35,490 nucleotides of DNA from Lachnospiraceae bacterium. GTDB taxonomy: Bacteria > Bacillota > Clostridia > Lachnospirales > Lachnospiraceae. A model generated the notes under the pieces. That model was not told where the DNA came from, ran no database searches, and worked only from the letters and a program-made list of their open reading frames with translations. Below, piece after piece: positions 17,762 through 24,778 of the stretch (within the stretch, counting starts at the first letter, position 1; every line of letters starts with the position of its first letter). The stretch lies in assembly GCA_009774245.1 (NCBI GenBank), contig VSNM01000059.1:1-35490 (forward strand), written 5' to 3'. Both the position numbers and the translations under genes were made by a program.

Positions 17762-20341
17762 TCAGCCCTGTGCCTTTATATATTCATATATTTTTCTGCC
17801 ACAGCTCCCGTCGCTGTTTTCTGCCACTTTTCTGTATATTTCAAGCTGTTTTACTTTATTAAAAGAGTTTTTCTCTATCGTTCCATCAAGAAATCTGTCA
17901 AGAGAGTTAAAAACGCTTTCGGTACAGACATATTTCAATGTCTTTGAATACTCCCCAAATCCCTGTTCATGATCTTCCAACTCTTTCATATTAAACTGAA
18001 TTTTAATTTCTTCACATTCACTTGTAACTATATTGACTCTATACAATCTTTTATTTACATTGGAATATATTTTAAACTCCCCTTCATCATTCTCTGCCCA
18101 ATGCCGTAAGAAGAAAAAATCATTCCATATCATTCTATTTCCCGCTATATCATCTTCCTTATCTTTGAAAAAAGGATTCCACCTCACAAACTGTCCCGTA
18201 TGAATATTAAGCCGCAGGCACATATTCCCCCACCGCGGAGTAAGATACAAATAATCTCCATGAAATGCCATTGAACTAAACGGTCGCTCCTCACAGCTTC
18301 TGTTAGTTCTGGAATCCGTGCAGATAAACTCCTTAGGAAAACCCTTATATTCTCTTGTTTCTCCTGTCTGTGGATTCCATCTTACTATCGTTTTTCCCCT
18401 ATAAGGTGATATCCATATTTGATCCATATATTCTACCATCCAATGGCACCCACATCTGCTCTTTATCGGAATTGTACTCAACTGCATTTCTCCACTTTTC
18501 ATATCAAACCTACACACCACATTATCAGTAGGAGATGCTAGATATAGGTTTCCATGATATATTAGCGAACCACCCGTGATTTTTCGGCTCTCGTCGTCCT
18601 TAACAAATACATTTATATAATCCCTAATATACATGCACTCTTCTGTCGCAGTGTCATAGCATACAATAGCCGGATAATAAAGCGGCAGCAAAACTAAAAA
18701 TCTGTCATATTTCCATGCACCGATAAATTCCATTCCTGCAACTACTTTTTTCTTTAAGCTTATCTTTTTTTCTACCCTGCCATTTCCTATCTTTAGAATA
18801 TCCTGTGCATTCATGGGACAAGCATATTTTTCTTCTCCTATCTGCCATATATCGTAATATTCCCTTTTATAAATGCTATCCGTCAGATTGCAATAATAGT
18901 GATAATCATATTGTTCGCCTTCGGATACATATAACTTATTCCCTTGTGTGATAACAAACCTATCTTGTTCTAAATAGTTAAATTCAACAATAACTTTTTC
19001 CCGCCATGAGTCTGCCTCTGGTTGATTATGAATCTCATTATCCAAAATAAACACTGGCTTTCCTGCTACTCCAAATAACGATATCACACTAGTCCCTGCG
19101 TCTCCGATATATGCATCACTTAACGCAATAGAACCTGCAATATCGGGCGTTGAATCTAAAATGCCCAGTTCCTTTTCCAAGAAAAATTCTTTTAGAGCCT
19201 CATAATCCCAGTGATACTCTGGTCGCATGGAATCAAACGTCGCCTCCAGCAACGGATGTGGCCTCCACAGAAGGCAAACATCCTCCCTCCCTTCGAAACA
19301 TGTAAATACATATTTCATCTTTTTCAGGAAGCTCTCTGTATCGGCAAGCATTCCGCCAATACTCGTATTATAAAAAAACACTCTCTTGCGCCTGCCGTCT
19401 GTCCCTGTCATTTTCGGTATCCACTCCGTCGGCGGCTCTGACGGATTTTTGCATTTATTAACCACCTTATCAATCTTGGGTGATCCAAATGGTAAAAACT
19501 TCTCATTAGGAATATTTTTATCAAAAAATTCCTGAAGCTGCGGCGATTGTATTATGATATAATCCATATAAAGATACGCAGGGAGCATGTTCTGCGCCTT
19601 CAGCATTCCCCCTGATGTTACATAATAAGGTATATACACCAACGTATTCGTATATTTTTTCAAATTGGAAGAATAGTACCTTGGATGCACGCTTGTCACA
19701 AGGTTACAATCGTCGTAAGGATTGTGGATAAAAATCACATCCGGTTTTCTTTCTTCAAAGTTATAAGTCTGCCAATCTGTTATCTGGATGTTTTCCGGGT
19801 AGTCCCCGCCTTCGTAATGCATCTGCCCAAGGCTGTGTCCAGGCTTCATGTCAAAATAGGGAACAGGCACACAATAAGCATTGCAATTCGGATCTTCTTT
19901 CGCTGCCAGGTAAACACTTTCCAAGCTATCCCACATACTTGCCTTGTATGGAAAAAATACCATTTCCAATCTGACAGTTATATCATTCTTGATACTGTTT
20001 TCCACTTTGATAAGCTGCTTGTTTAAAATCTTCCAGACTCTGTTTTCATTAACATCATTTTCACTGAAATTGCTTTTGCCAGTCTCTTGCTTGTACTGTA
20101 TCTCTTCAGACACGCGAAACAAAACTTCACAGTATGCTTCTATCAATGAAACTGTGGCATGCCCTGCACCTTCTGACTGCTCAATACTTTCTCCAATAGC
20201 AATTGCAAGCTCCTGGCAATCTGCAAGCATATTCTGAGCTGCGGCATATGCTTTTTTTTGTACAGCCTCTTTAATTTCTTTATGAACCTCGCGCAAACTG
20301 TCCACACAGTCCAACAACTTTTTTTTCTGGTTCTTTCTCAT
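17762..20341 (-). CDS. CDP-glycerol glycerophosphotransferase-like protein with C-terminal beta-propeller
   Basis: An 859-residue three-part protein. Residues 1-110 are a helical, charged coiled-coil-like region. Residues 120-470 resemble the GT-B fold TagF/CDP-glycerol glycerophosphotransferase group: PDVIFIHNPYDD, a FGSPKIDK block, CLLWRPHPLLEATF, then SDAYIGDAGTSVISLFGVAGKPVFIL, the usual donor-site segment. Residues 530-790 contain repeated strand units such as WKYDRFLVLLPLYYPAIV, GNLYLASPTDNVVCRFD, DQIWISPYRGKTIVRW and GDYLYLTPRWGNMCLRL, as in a Kelch-like beta-propeller, here probably cytoplasmic. Start on AGGAATTGG upstream of 20341. It probably transfers a glycerol-phosphate-type group; what the propeller binds is unknown. 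Confidence 0.78.
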   Translation of the reverse strand: MRKNQKKKLLDCVDSLREVHKEIKEAVQKKAYAAAQNMLADCQELAIAIGESIEQSEGAGHATVSLIEAYCEVLFRVSEEIQYKQETGKSNFSENDVNENRVWKILNKQLIKVENSIKNDITVRLEMVFFPYKASMWDSLESVYLAAKEDPNCNAYCVPVPYFDMKPGHSLGQMHYEGGDYPENIQITDWQTYNFEERKPDVIFIHNPYDDCNLVTSVHPRYYSSNLKKYTNTLVYIPYYVTSGGMLKAQNMLPAYLYMDYIIIQSPQLQEFFDKNIPNEKFLPFGSPKIDKVVNKCKNPSEPPTEWIPKMTGTDGRRKRVFFYNTSIGGMLADTESFLKKMKYVFTCFEGREDVCLLWRPHPLLEATFDSMRPEYHWDYEALKEFFLEKELGILDSTPDIAGSIALSDAYIGDAGTSVISLFGVAGKPVFILDNEIHNQPEADSWREKVIVEFNYLEQDRFVITQGNKLYVSEGEQYDYHYYCNLTDSIYKREYYDIWQIGEEKYACPMNAQDILKIGNGRVEKKISLKKKVVAGMEFIGAWKYDRFLVLLPLYYPAIVCYDTATEECMYIRDYINVFVKDDESRKITGGSLIYHGNLYLASPTDNVVCRFDMKSGEMQLSTIPIKSRCGCHWMVEYMDQIWISPYRGKTIVRWNPQTGETREYKGFPKEFICTDSRTNRSCEERPFSSMAFHGDYLYLTPRWGNMCLRLNIHTGQFVRWNPFFKDKEDDIAGNRMIWNDFFFLRHWAENDEGEFKIYSNVNKRLYRVNIVTSECEEIKIQFNMKELEDHEQGFGEYSKTLKYVCTESVFNSLDRFLDGTIEKNSFNKVKQLEIYRKVAENSDGSCGRKIYEYIKAQG

Positions 20342-20390
20342 GCACCAATTCCTACCTTTTTATCATTACAAATAAATACCTAGATTATTT

Positions 20391-20663
20391 CTTGTCCCCA
20401 TCGGTTTTCCAAATACAGATTACACCAATCCTTGCTCTTACAGACTGCCCTTTTAATTTACCTTTTGTCAAATCCATCCCTTTCCAGAATGGATGAAGCA
20501 ATGTTTACACATATTCCTTTTCTCCATCTCCAAAACGCCCTCTTTTACAATGATAATCTTATAATGACAGTCGAAAACTTTCACATCCCAATATGCCCAC
20601 GGATACTTTCAGTTCCAAATCCCTTATTCTTTCCATTGATCTCGCATAGAAAGATATACTCCT
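20391..20663 (-). pseudogene. Relic of a second glycerophosphodiester phosphodiesterase
   Basis: This 344-base gap between two intact genes contains broken frames homologous to the C-terminal half of the GDPD at 16909-17634. One frame gives SISFYARSMERIRDL and VSVGILG, matching SSFYARSLEKIKKI and KIGVLD. After stops, another frame gives LHPFWKGMDLTKGKLKGQSV, matching LHPHWKGMDLSLQNLQGMTV. Stop codons and shifts leave no usable gene. It is a decayed paralogue, so GDPD has been duplicated or exchanged here. Confidence 0.7.
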
Positions 20664-20685
20664 TTAAATTGATGCAAATATTGAC

Positions 20686-22023
20686 TTATTGCCGATTTCT
20701 CCCCGCCAAAAATTGCTCCATTATTTCAGCCATCGTTTCCGAGTCTCCCCTTGTCAGCTTGAAATCCCGCGTTGTATCGCCGTTTATCATGGACAGCATA
20801 TCGCATATCTCATAGCGCAGGCCATCGCCCAAAAATCTTTCAGAAAACCTTTCTATCTCATCCGGGTTCTCATGATGCACCTCAAAATAGCTTGTTTTCC
20901 ACCAGGGCGCATCCGCCGAAATATATCCGGCCGTGCCAGAAATCAGAAGTTTTCCCTCTGACTTTACCCCTAAACCGCAAGTGGCTGTCGCCAGGCCGTT
21001 TCCATATCGCACATGAGCTTTCGTATAAAGATCGATCCCATTTGCAGCCTTTATCGATTCAAACCTAAGCTCTTCATATTCCCGTCCGAATAGTTTTATA
21101 ATTGGCAGCAGACAATAGCTTCCAAGTTCCGTGAAGCTTCCCCCATATACCTTGTCTGTAAGTTCTCTTTTATCTGCGCTCTCCAGCTTCGTGAAGCACG
21201 CATCCACTCCCCTTATGTTTCCAATGACGCCGCTGCAGGCAATTCCCAGAAGCTTTGCAAAACCCGGGCAGTATGCCGTCTTAATACCTTCAAAAAGAAT
21301 CAGCTTTTTTTGCCTTGCATATTCAAATAATTCCCTTGCCTGTGTACCGCTAAAGCACATTGGTTTTTCGCACAAGACATGTTTTCCGTGTTCCAGCGAC
21401 TGCTTAATATAAGAATAGTGTGTCTCATGAGGCGATGCAACATATACGATATCCGATGCTGCAAAGAAATCTTCTATGTCTCCATAAGCATCAATACCCC
21501 ACTTGTCCGCAAATTTCTCCGCACTTTCCTTATGTGGGTTATAAACACAACGGGTATTGACACCACTCACAAGAGCGGCTTCCGGAACAAAGCGGTTTGC
21601 AATTCGCCCTGTTCCAATGATCCCTATCCTTTGAATCTGCGTTTTTTTAACTCTCAGCATAGTGCTGGATATGTCCTTCGTCCTATCCAAGTAAATTACC
21701 TTACAATAATCATTTAAATAATCAAAACTGCCTGTCCAATCAGAGCCCACTGTAAAGATATCGATACCATATTTCTTAATATCACGAAACTTCTGCCCCT
21801 GGGATTCCTCCACAATGATCTCATCTGCAAACCCGGTCTTTTTAACATTATCAATCCTAGTAATCAAGGAATCCACCACGCTGAGTTTTCCCCTTGCCTG
21901 GTCGTATTCCTCTGATGTGACTCCGACAATGAGATAATCTCCTAGTTCCTTTGCCCGCTTCAATATATTATAATGACCCTCGTGAAACAAATCGAAAGTA
22001 CCATATGTAATAACTTTTACCAT
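20686..22023 (-). CDS. TagD-like cytidylyltransferase fused to Gfo/Idh/MocA oxidoreductase
   Basis: Residues 1-128 match glycerol-3-phosphate cytidylyltransferase: VKVITYGTFDLFHEGHYNIL with the HxGH nucleotide site at 14-17, RIDNVKKTGFADEIIVEE, GSDWTGSFDYL and the RTKDISSTMLR end motif. Residues 130-445 match the Gfo/Idh/MocA NAD(P)-dependent dehydrogenases: RIGIIGTGRIANRF, then VYVASPHETH, HGKHVLCEKPM and KLILFEGIKTAYCPG. One chain could therefore make and CMP-activate a polyol phosphate for the TagF-like transferase next in the transcript. The oxidoreductase substrate is unknown. The start ATG overlaps the stop of an upstream gene relic. Confidence 0.88.
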   Translation of the reverse strand: MVKVITYGTFDLFHEGHYNILKRAKELGDYLIVGVTSEEYDQARGKLSVVDSLITRIDNVKKTGFADEIIVEESQGQKFRDIKKYGIDIFTVGSDWTGSFDYLNDYCKVIYLDRTKDISSTMLRVKKTQIQRIGIIGTGRIANRFVPEAALVSGVNTRCVYNPHKESAEKFADKWGIDAYGDIEDFFAASDIVYVASPHETHYSYIKQSLEHGKHVLCEKPMCFSGTQARELFEYARQKKLILFEGIKTAYCPGFAKLLGIACSGVIGNIRGVDACFTKLESADKRELTDKVYGGSFTELGSYCLLPIIKLFGREYEELRFESIKAANGIDLYTKAHVRYGNGLATATCGLGVKSEGKLLISGTAGYISADAPWWKTSYFEVHHENPDEIERFSERFLGDGLRYEICDMLSMINGDTTRDFKLTRGDSETMAEIMEQFLAGRNRQ

Positions 22024-22184
22024 TTTAGCTCCAAATTGTTTTTTATAAAATTATGTACTCTTTTCTCACTATTTTCACCATAGTTTGCATTTACCAATTT
22101 ATCTATAGAAGAAATTGCCAACAGTCCTTTTTGTAAAAATTTGTCAGACGAATTGGTGCCAACATTCAACACATAAACATGCCT
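22017..22184 (-). pseudogene. C-terminal relic of a lost upstream gene
   Basis: Immediately upstream of the TagD fusion the minus strand has an open, protein-like stretch reading VLNVGTNSSDKFLQKG, then AISSIDKLVNANYG and RVHNFIKNNLELKW. Its TAA overlaps the ATG of the next gene (ATGGTAA). It has no start, and an in-frame stop lies just before it. The overlap suggests the missing gene was once translationally coupled to the cytidylyltransferase and was cut off when the TnpB-containing segment arrived. Family not recognised. Confidence 0.4.
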
Positions 22185-22264
22185 TTTTCATAATCCATAA
22201 CTTCCTTTATATGTCCCGCTGAACACACCCCGTCACTCCCGTATTATCCGTGATACATAATGCA

Positions 22265-22308
22265 ATGCACAGGAAAAAGCACGCTCTGGCGAACTTTTTC
22301 CTGTACAT
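22265..22308. repeat. Long inverted repeat (hairpin) beyond the TnpB segment
   Basis: ACAGGAAAAAG (22269-22279) is perfectly repeated in inverse as CTTTTTCCTGT (22294-22304) around a 14-base loop, and ATG/CAT extend the stem after one mismatch. It lies near the distal boundary of the TnpB-derived segment. It may be a transposon-end hairpin or a terminator for the RNA made downstream of the TnpB gene. Confidence 0.55.
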
Positions 22309-22329
22309 GGATAAATAGGGCATCACAGC

Positions 22330-22640
22330 CGCATATAGGATCTTTCATGAAAAACCCTGGGAATTGCACGCAATACCCTGCGGTGCCAGACATTTAATCT
22401 GGCTTCGCATCCTGCCATTCTCAATTTCCGTACAGTCACGGATCCGAGTTCACAGGACACAGGCGTACCTGTTTTTGTATATCCCCAACGCCCTTTTCTT
22501 TTTATATGCGATACAATGTATCGCATTTATCAAGATACCATCTGCCACAGTCCACAATGTATTTACTAATGTAAAACCATCGCAGTAAAACCCGACTTTC
22601 CAATCGGTTCATCTTCCAGACGGATCGTTTGACCATTTAT
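22330..22640 (-). ncRNA. Candidate guide (omega-like) RNA downstream of the TnpB-like gene
   Basis: About 310 bases with no credible gene follow the TnpB-like stop on its own strand, where TnpB guide RNAs are encoded. The minus strand is rich in stems: AACCGA/TCGGGTT right after the stop, a 10-bp dyad (plus strand 22506-22526), GGCGT/ACGCC, CCGT/ACGG, and GCCAGA/TCTGGC nested inside TGCG/CGCA. A final ATTGC/GCAAT stem follows, then CCCAGGG and TTTTTCATG. In TnpB elements the guide would lie just past such a scaffold, here around 22320-22350. Scaffold ends and guide cannot be fixed from sequence alone. Confidence 0.45.
22506..22526. repeat. Perfect 10-bp dyad with a one-base centre
   Basis: ATGCGATACA and TGTATCGCAT flank a single A. 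In RNA from the minus strand the arms would form a strong stem with a tight loop, so it may be part of the candidate guide RNA. In DNA the symmetry would suit a dimeric DNA-binding protein. Confidence 0.6.
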
Positions 22641-22645
22641 TGATC
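22628..22645. repeat. Direct repeat flanking the TnpB-like gene, copy 1
   Basis: TTTGACCATTTATTGATC recurs at 24255-24272 with one mismatch in 18. The two copies bracket the TnpB-like gene, and this one covers its stop codon. A duplicated boundary or binding site is possible. Confidence 0.5.
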
Positions 22646-24028
22646 TTCTTCCTGCGGAAACTGTTTATTTAACTGTTTCCCAGTTTTTCCCCTATTCATG
22701 GCATTTTTTGCACCGTTTACTTTTTTATTTTCTTCAAATCCACAAACTTGACATCGAAAGTTTTCACCTTTCACAGTTCCCTTCTGCCCACAGGCGCTGC
22801 ATTCCGTGCCAATCCCTTTTCCTATAACTTCTACGATACTGACGCCATTTTGCTGACATTTCCATTGCAGTCTCTCGGTCACAAAGCCTTTTTTCCACAT
22901 TCTGAGGAAATGTGTATCGCCGGTGCCTTTTGTAATCTTCTGATCATTATGATGTCCGGAAGTATGCATTCCCGGATTGCGCGGAAGCTTTGCCATATAA
23001 ATCGTGTTTGGTTTTTCCTGCGCCAGCATCCTGTTAAGCTCCCTGTTCACATAATTTTTCAGTGCAGCATCCATTGCTGCCTTACGTTCCAGATATCTTT
23101 GTGTATCGGATATATTTTTCCTGTCATTTTGATAATTTTCTTTTAGGATAAATCGCGAGATTTCCTGCTGCATTTTTCCAAACGCACTGCCATATACATT
23201 TCCGGTGCTTGTCGTAATCATATCCCACAGGCCAAGCGAGATACCGATCTCATTTGTGTAATCCTCATGTTGTTTTGTATTTACAAAAAGCGGTATGATG
23301 ATCTCAACCGTTCTTTTTTGCGGGTTGAGTTTGATATCGAGCATTCTGTCATACACATTTGTGTCTGTCAGCGGTATGAATATCCTCTGCCTGTTCACTT
23401 TGGTGGCAAGAAAGATACCATGCTCTCCCCCTGACTCCCCATATCTGTATCCCTGTTTCTTTATTGTGAAATATGTCGCATTGTCCGTATGCTGTCTGTG
23501 CAGTCTCTTTCTGGTCTGTCTGCGGATATATCTGTTGAGGCTTTTGACATGCTGCCCATTTTCATCGCCAAGCTCTGCGATAATGCTTTCATATCTGGGC
23601 CTGATCTCTTCGGGCAGAGATACTGGTTTTTCATTCAGTATATTTTCGAGACATCCGTTTACCTTGACGACAAAGCGGATATAATGCCTGTCCTCCGGCG
23701 AAAACCGCTCATTTTTGTTGGCTGCGTCATTGATTCCGTTTTTGACCTGTGCCCACATGATCTTGATATCGCCTAATGCCCTGTTCACAGACGCAGTAAA
23801 ATACACGCTTGGAAGCCCTATCTGCTCCCGGAATCCGGCTGCCTTTACTTCGGCATCAATCGTATAACCGGAATACAGTTTTCCGAGGCTCTTGATGCCG
23901 CCATATCGCTGATAGATATAATTCCTTGTCACCATGCACCCATGTCCTATTTCCATGAGCACATCCATATTTTCGCTGCTGATTTTCCCCTTGCTGTACT
24001 GATGTATGGATTTACATATTTTAGGCAT
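22637..24028 (-). CDS. TnpB-family protein with all RuvC catalytic residues replaced (TldR-like)
   Basis: About 463 residues. TnpB is the RNA-guided RuvC nuclease of IS200/IS605 elements. The RuvC-I strand, normally GIDLG, reads EIGISLGLWDMITTSTGNVYG (Asp to Ser). RuvC-II, normally VEDL, reads TIYMAKLPRNPGM (Glu to Ala). RuvC-III, normally DxNAAxN, reads NKKVNGAKNAMNRG (Asp to Lys). The zinc ribbon TECSACG ... FRCQVCGF is intact, and so is the long N-terminal recognition region. Cleavage should be lost while RNA-guided DNA binding may remain, as in the TldR repressors. The frame is open to 24133, but Met at 24028 has GGAGAAAGAAGGA in front and is a natural family start (MPKICKSIHQY). No TnpA is nearby. 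It lies upstream of the glycan operon on the same strand. Confidence 0.85.
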   Translation of the reverse strand: MPKICKSIHQYSKGKISSENMDVLMEIGHGCMVTRNYIYQRYGGIKSLGKLYSGYTIDAEVKAAGFREQIGLPSVYFTASVNRALGDIKIMWAQVKNGINDAANKNERFSPEDRHYIRFVVKVNGCLENILNEKPVSLPEEIRPRYESIIAELGDENGQHVKSLNRYIRRQTRKRLHRQHTDNATYFTIKKQGYRYGESGGEHGIFLATKVNRQRIFIPLTDTNVYDRMLDIKLNPQKRTVEIIIPLFVNTKQHEDYTNEIGISLGLWDMITTSTGNVYGSAFGKMQQEISRFILKENYQNDRKNISDTQRYLERKAAMDAALKNYVNRELNRMLAQEKPNTIYMAKLPRNPGMHTSGHHNDQKITKGTGDTHFLRMWKKGFVTERLQWKCQQNGVSIVEVIGKGIGTECSACGQKGTVKGENFRCQVCGFEENKKVNGAKNAMNRGKTGKQLNKQFPQEEDQ

Positions 24029-24136
24029 TCCTTCTTTCTCCGTCAGCTCTTCCAATGGCCAGTCATCCGTTCTTATGCACATTGTATAATAAATACACCT
24101 TTTGCTGATACAAAATATATTATCTGACCACATGTT

Positions 24137-24163
24137 TTTCGCAGATTGCTATGATCTGCGAAA
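24137..24163. repeat. Hairpin H1, upstream of the TnpB-like gene
   Basis: TTTCGCAGAT (24137-24146) and ATCTGCGAAA (24154-24163) form a perfect 10-bp stem with loop TGCTATG. The whole 27-base unit recurs in reverse orientation at 24460-24486 with a single mismatch. Confidence 0.65.
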
Positions 24164-24200
24164 CGACCTGAAATGCCGTTAAATAAACGGGCTTCTGAGG

Positions 24201-24301
24201 GGTGACCACAAATCTGACCACAAAACGACCATTATTTTATGCTGCAGAACTGTTTTTGACCATTTATTAATCATAAATCTGACCACAAATCTAACCACGA
24301 A
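24201..24301. repeat. Iteron-like array of TGACCACAAAT units
   Basis: The 11-base unit occurs as two tandem pairs in the same orientation: 24203-24224 (TGACCACAAATC then TGACCACAAA) and 24280-24301 (TGACCACAAATC then TAACCACGAA). A fifth copy, TCTGACCACA, is at 24123-24132. Regularly repeated short units upstream of a DNA-binding protein gene suggest a binding array, possibly for that protein or for a recombinase. On the minus strand the unit reads TTTGTGGTCA. Confidence 0.55.
24255..24272. repeat. Direct repeat flanking the TnpB-like gene, copy 2
   Basis: TTTGACCATTTATTAATC matches 22628-22645 at 17 of 18 positions. It lies between the two iteron pairs and shares the GACCA core with them. 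Confidence 0.5.
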
Positions 24302-24345
24302 AAAAACCGATATTTCCGCTGTTTTTTTGCGAAAAATATCGGTTT
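24301..24345 (-). terminator. Rho-independent terminator or leader attenuator on the minus strand
   Basis: AAACCGATATTT and AAATATCGGTTT form a 12-bp stem (24304-24315 with 24334-24345), helped by a CGC/GCG inner pair. On the minus strand the stem is followed by a run of T. No clear gene ends here on that strand, so it may terminate a short upstream transcript or act as an attenuator in the leader of the TnpB-like gene. Confidence 0.65.
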
Positions 24346-24456
24346 CCAGATCTTTCTAACATGATTTTGACTATATTTTTGAAAAAAGAATTGTCATTTG
24401 GGTTAAAACATGTTAAACTAATGTCGATATAAAGTAATAGAAAAGGAATTTCACTT

Positions 24457-24493
24457 AAATTTCGCAGATCATAGCATTCTGCGAAATTTTTAT
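24457..24493 (+). terminator. Hairpin H2, terminator-like on the plus strand
   Basis: AAATTTCGCAGA (24457-24468) pairs perfectly with TCTGCGAAATTT (24478-24489) around a 9-base loop, followed by TTATTG. The central 27 bases are the reverse complement of hairpin H1 with one mismatch. H1 and H2 therefore form an inverted pair about 320 bases apart, around the repeat array. Confidence 0.5.
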
Positions 24494-24556
24494 TGTCAAT
24501 AATAACCAAAAAATTATATACCAACATAACAATTCAACACTGCTGTAATACCTCCC

Positions 24557-24715
24557 CTACCATTTTTCAGATTTCTTTATCGTTTTCGCGGTTTTAAACT
24601 CTATTCCGATGTCTCGAATAATCTCGAGAGATTGCTCTCCTTTGAAATTCACAGACAGCCCGTTATCACCATAAATTCCAGACTGCTGTTTATCTTGAAG
24701 GCAAGTTCTTGACAC
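24557..24715 (-). pseudogene. Short protein-like fragment, unidentified
   Basis: The minus strand holds a 52-codon open stretch reading LQDKQQSGIYGDNGLSVNF, then QSLEIIRDIGIEFKTAKT and a TAG at 24557. A GTG at 24715 is the only candidate start, with no good ribosome binding site. The composition looks like the end of a real protein rather than chance, so it is listed as a probable remnant. No family is recognised. A good plus-strand promoter overlaps its 5' end. Confidence 0.3.
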
Positions 24716-24737
24716 AGCCAGTCAAATACCATACTAT
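24709..24737 (+). promoter_or_regulatory. Sigma-A-type promoter for the small plus-strand genes
   Basis: TTGACA at 24709-24714 and TACTAT at 24732-24737 are 17 bases apart; a perfect TATAAT is offset by three bases at 24735. Transcription from about 24744 would lead into a GGGAG site and the ATG at 24779. Confidence 0.6.
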
Positions 24738-24778
24738 AATACTTGATAAAAGCATTCAAAGGGAGAATTAGACAGACA

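Noticed and set aside
22330..22350. Match between the presumed guide and a promoter inside the window
   Set aside because: Scanning by eye gave only short matches of 8-9 bases inside genes, no better than chance, and the guide boundary is uncertain.
22323..22526. 67-codon ORF on the minus strand downstream of the TnpB-like gene
   Set aside because: No ribosome binding site, very basic and irregular composition, and it lies inside the stem-rich candidate RNA. Best explained as a chance frame.
22637..24133. Complete IS200/IS605 transposon
   Set aside because: No TnpA gene and no clear terminal structures; only the catalytically altered TnpB and repeats are seen.
24201..24301. TGACCACAAAT repeats as a possible CRISPR array
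   Set aside because: Units are only 11 bases, partly tandem without unique spacers, and no cas gene is near.
24291..24527. 78-codon minus-strand ORF upstream of the TnpB-like gene
   Set aside because: It runs through a terminator and hairpin H2, and its sequence follows their repeats. No good start site.
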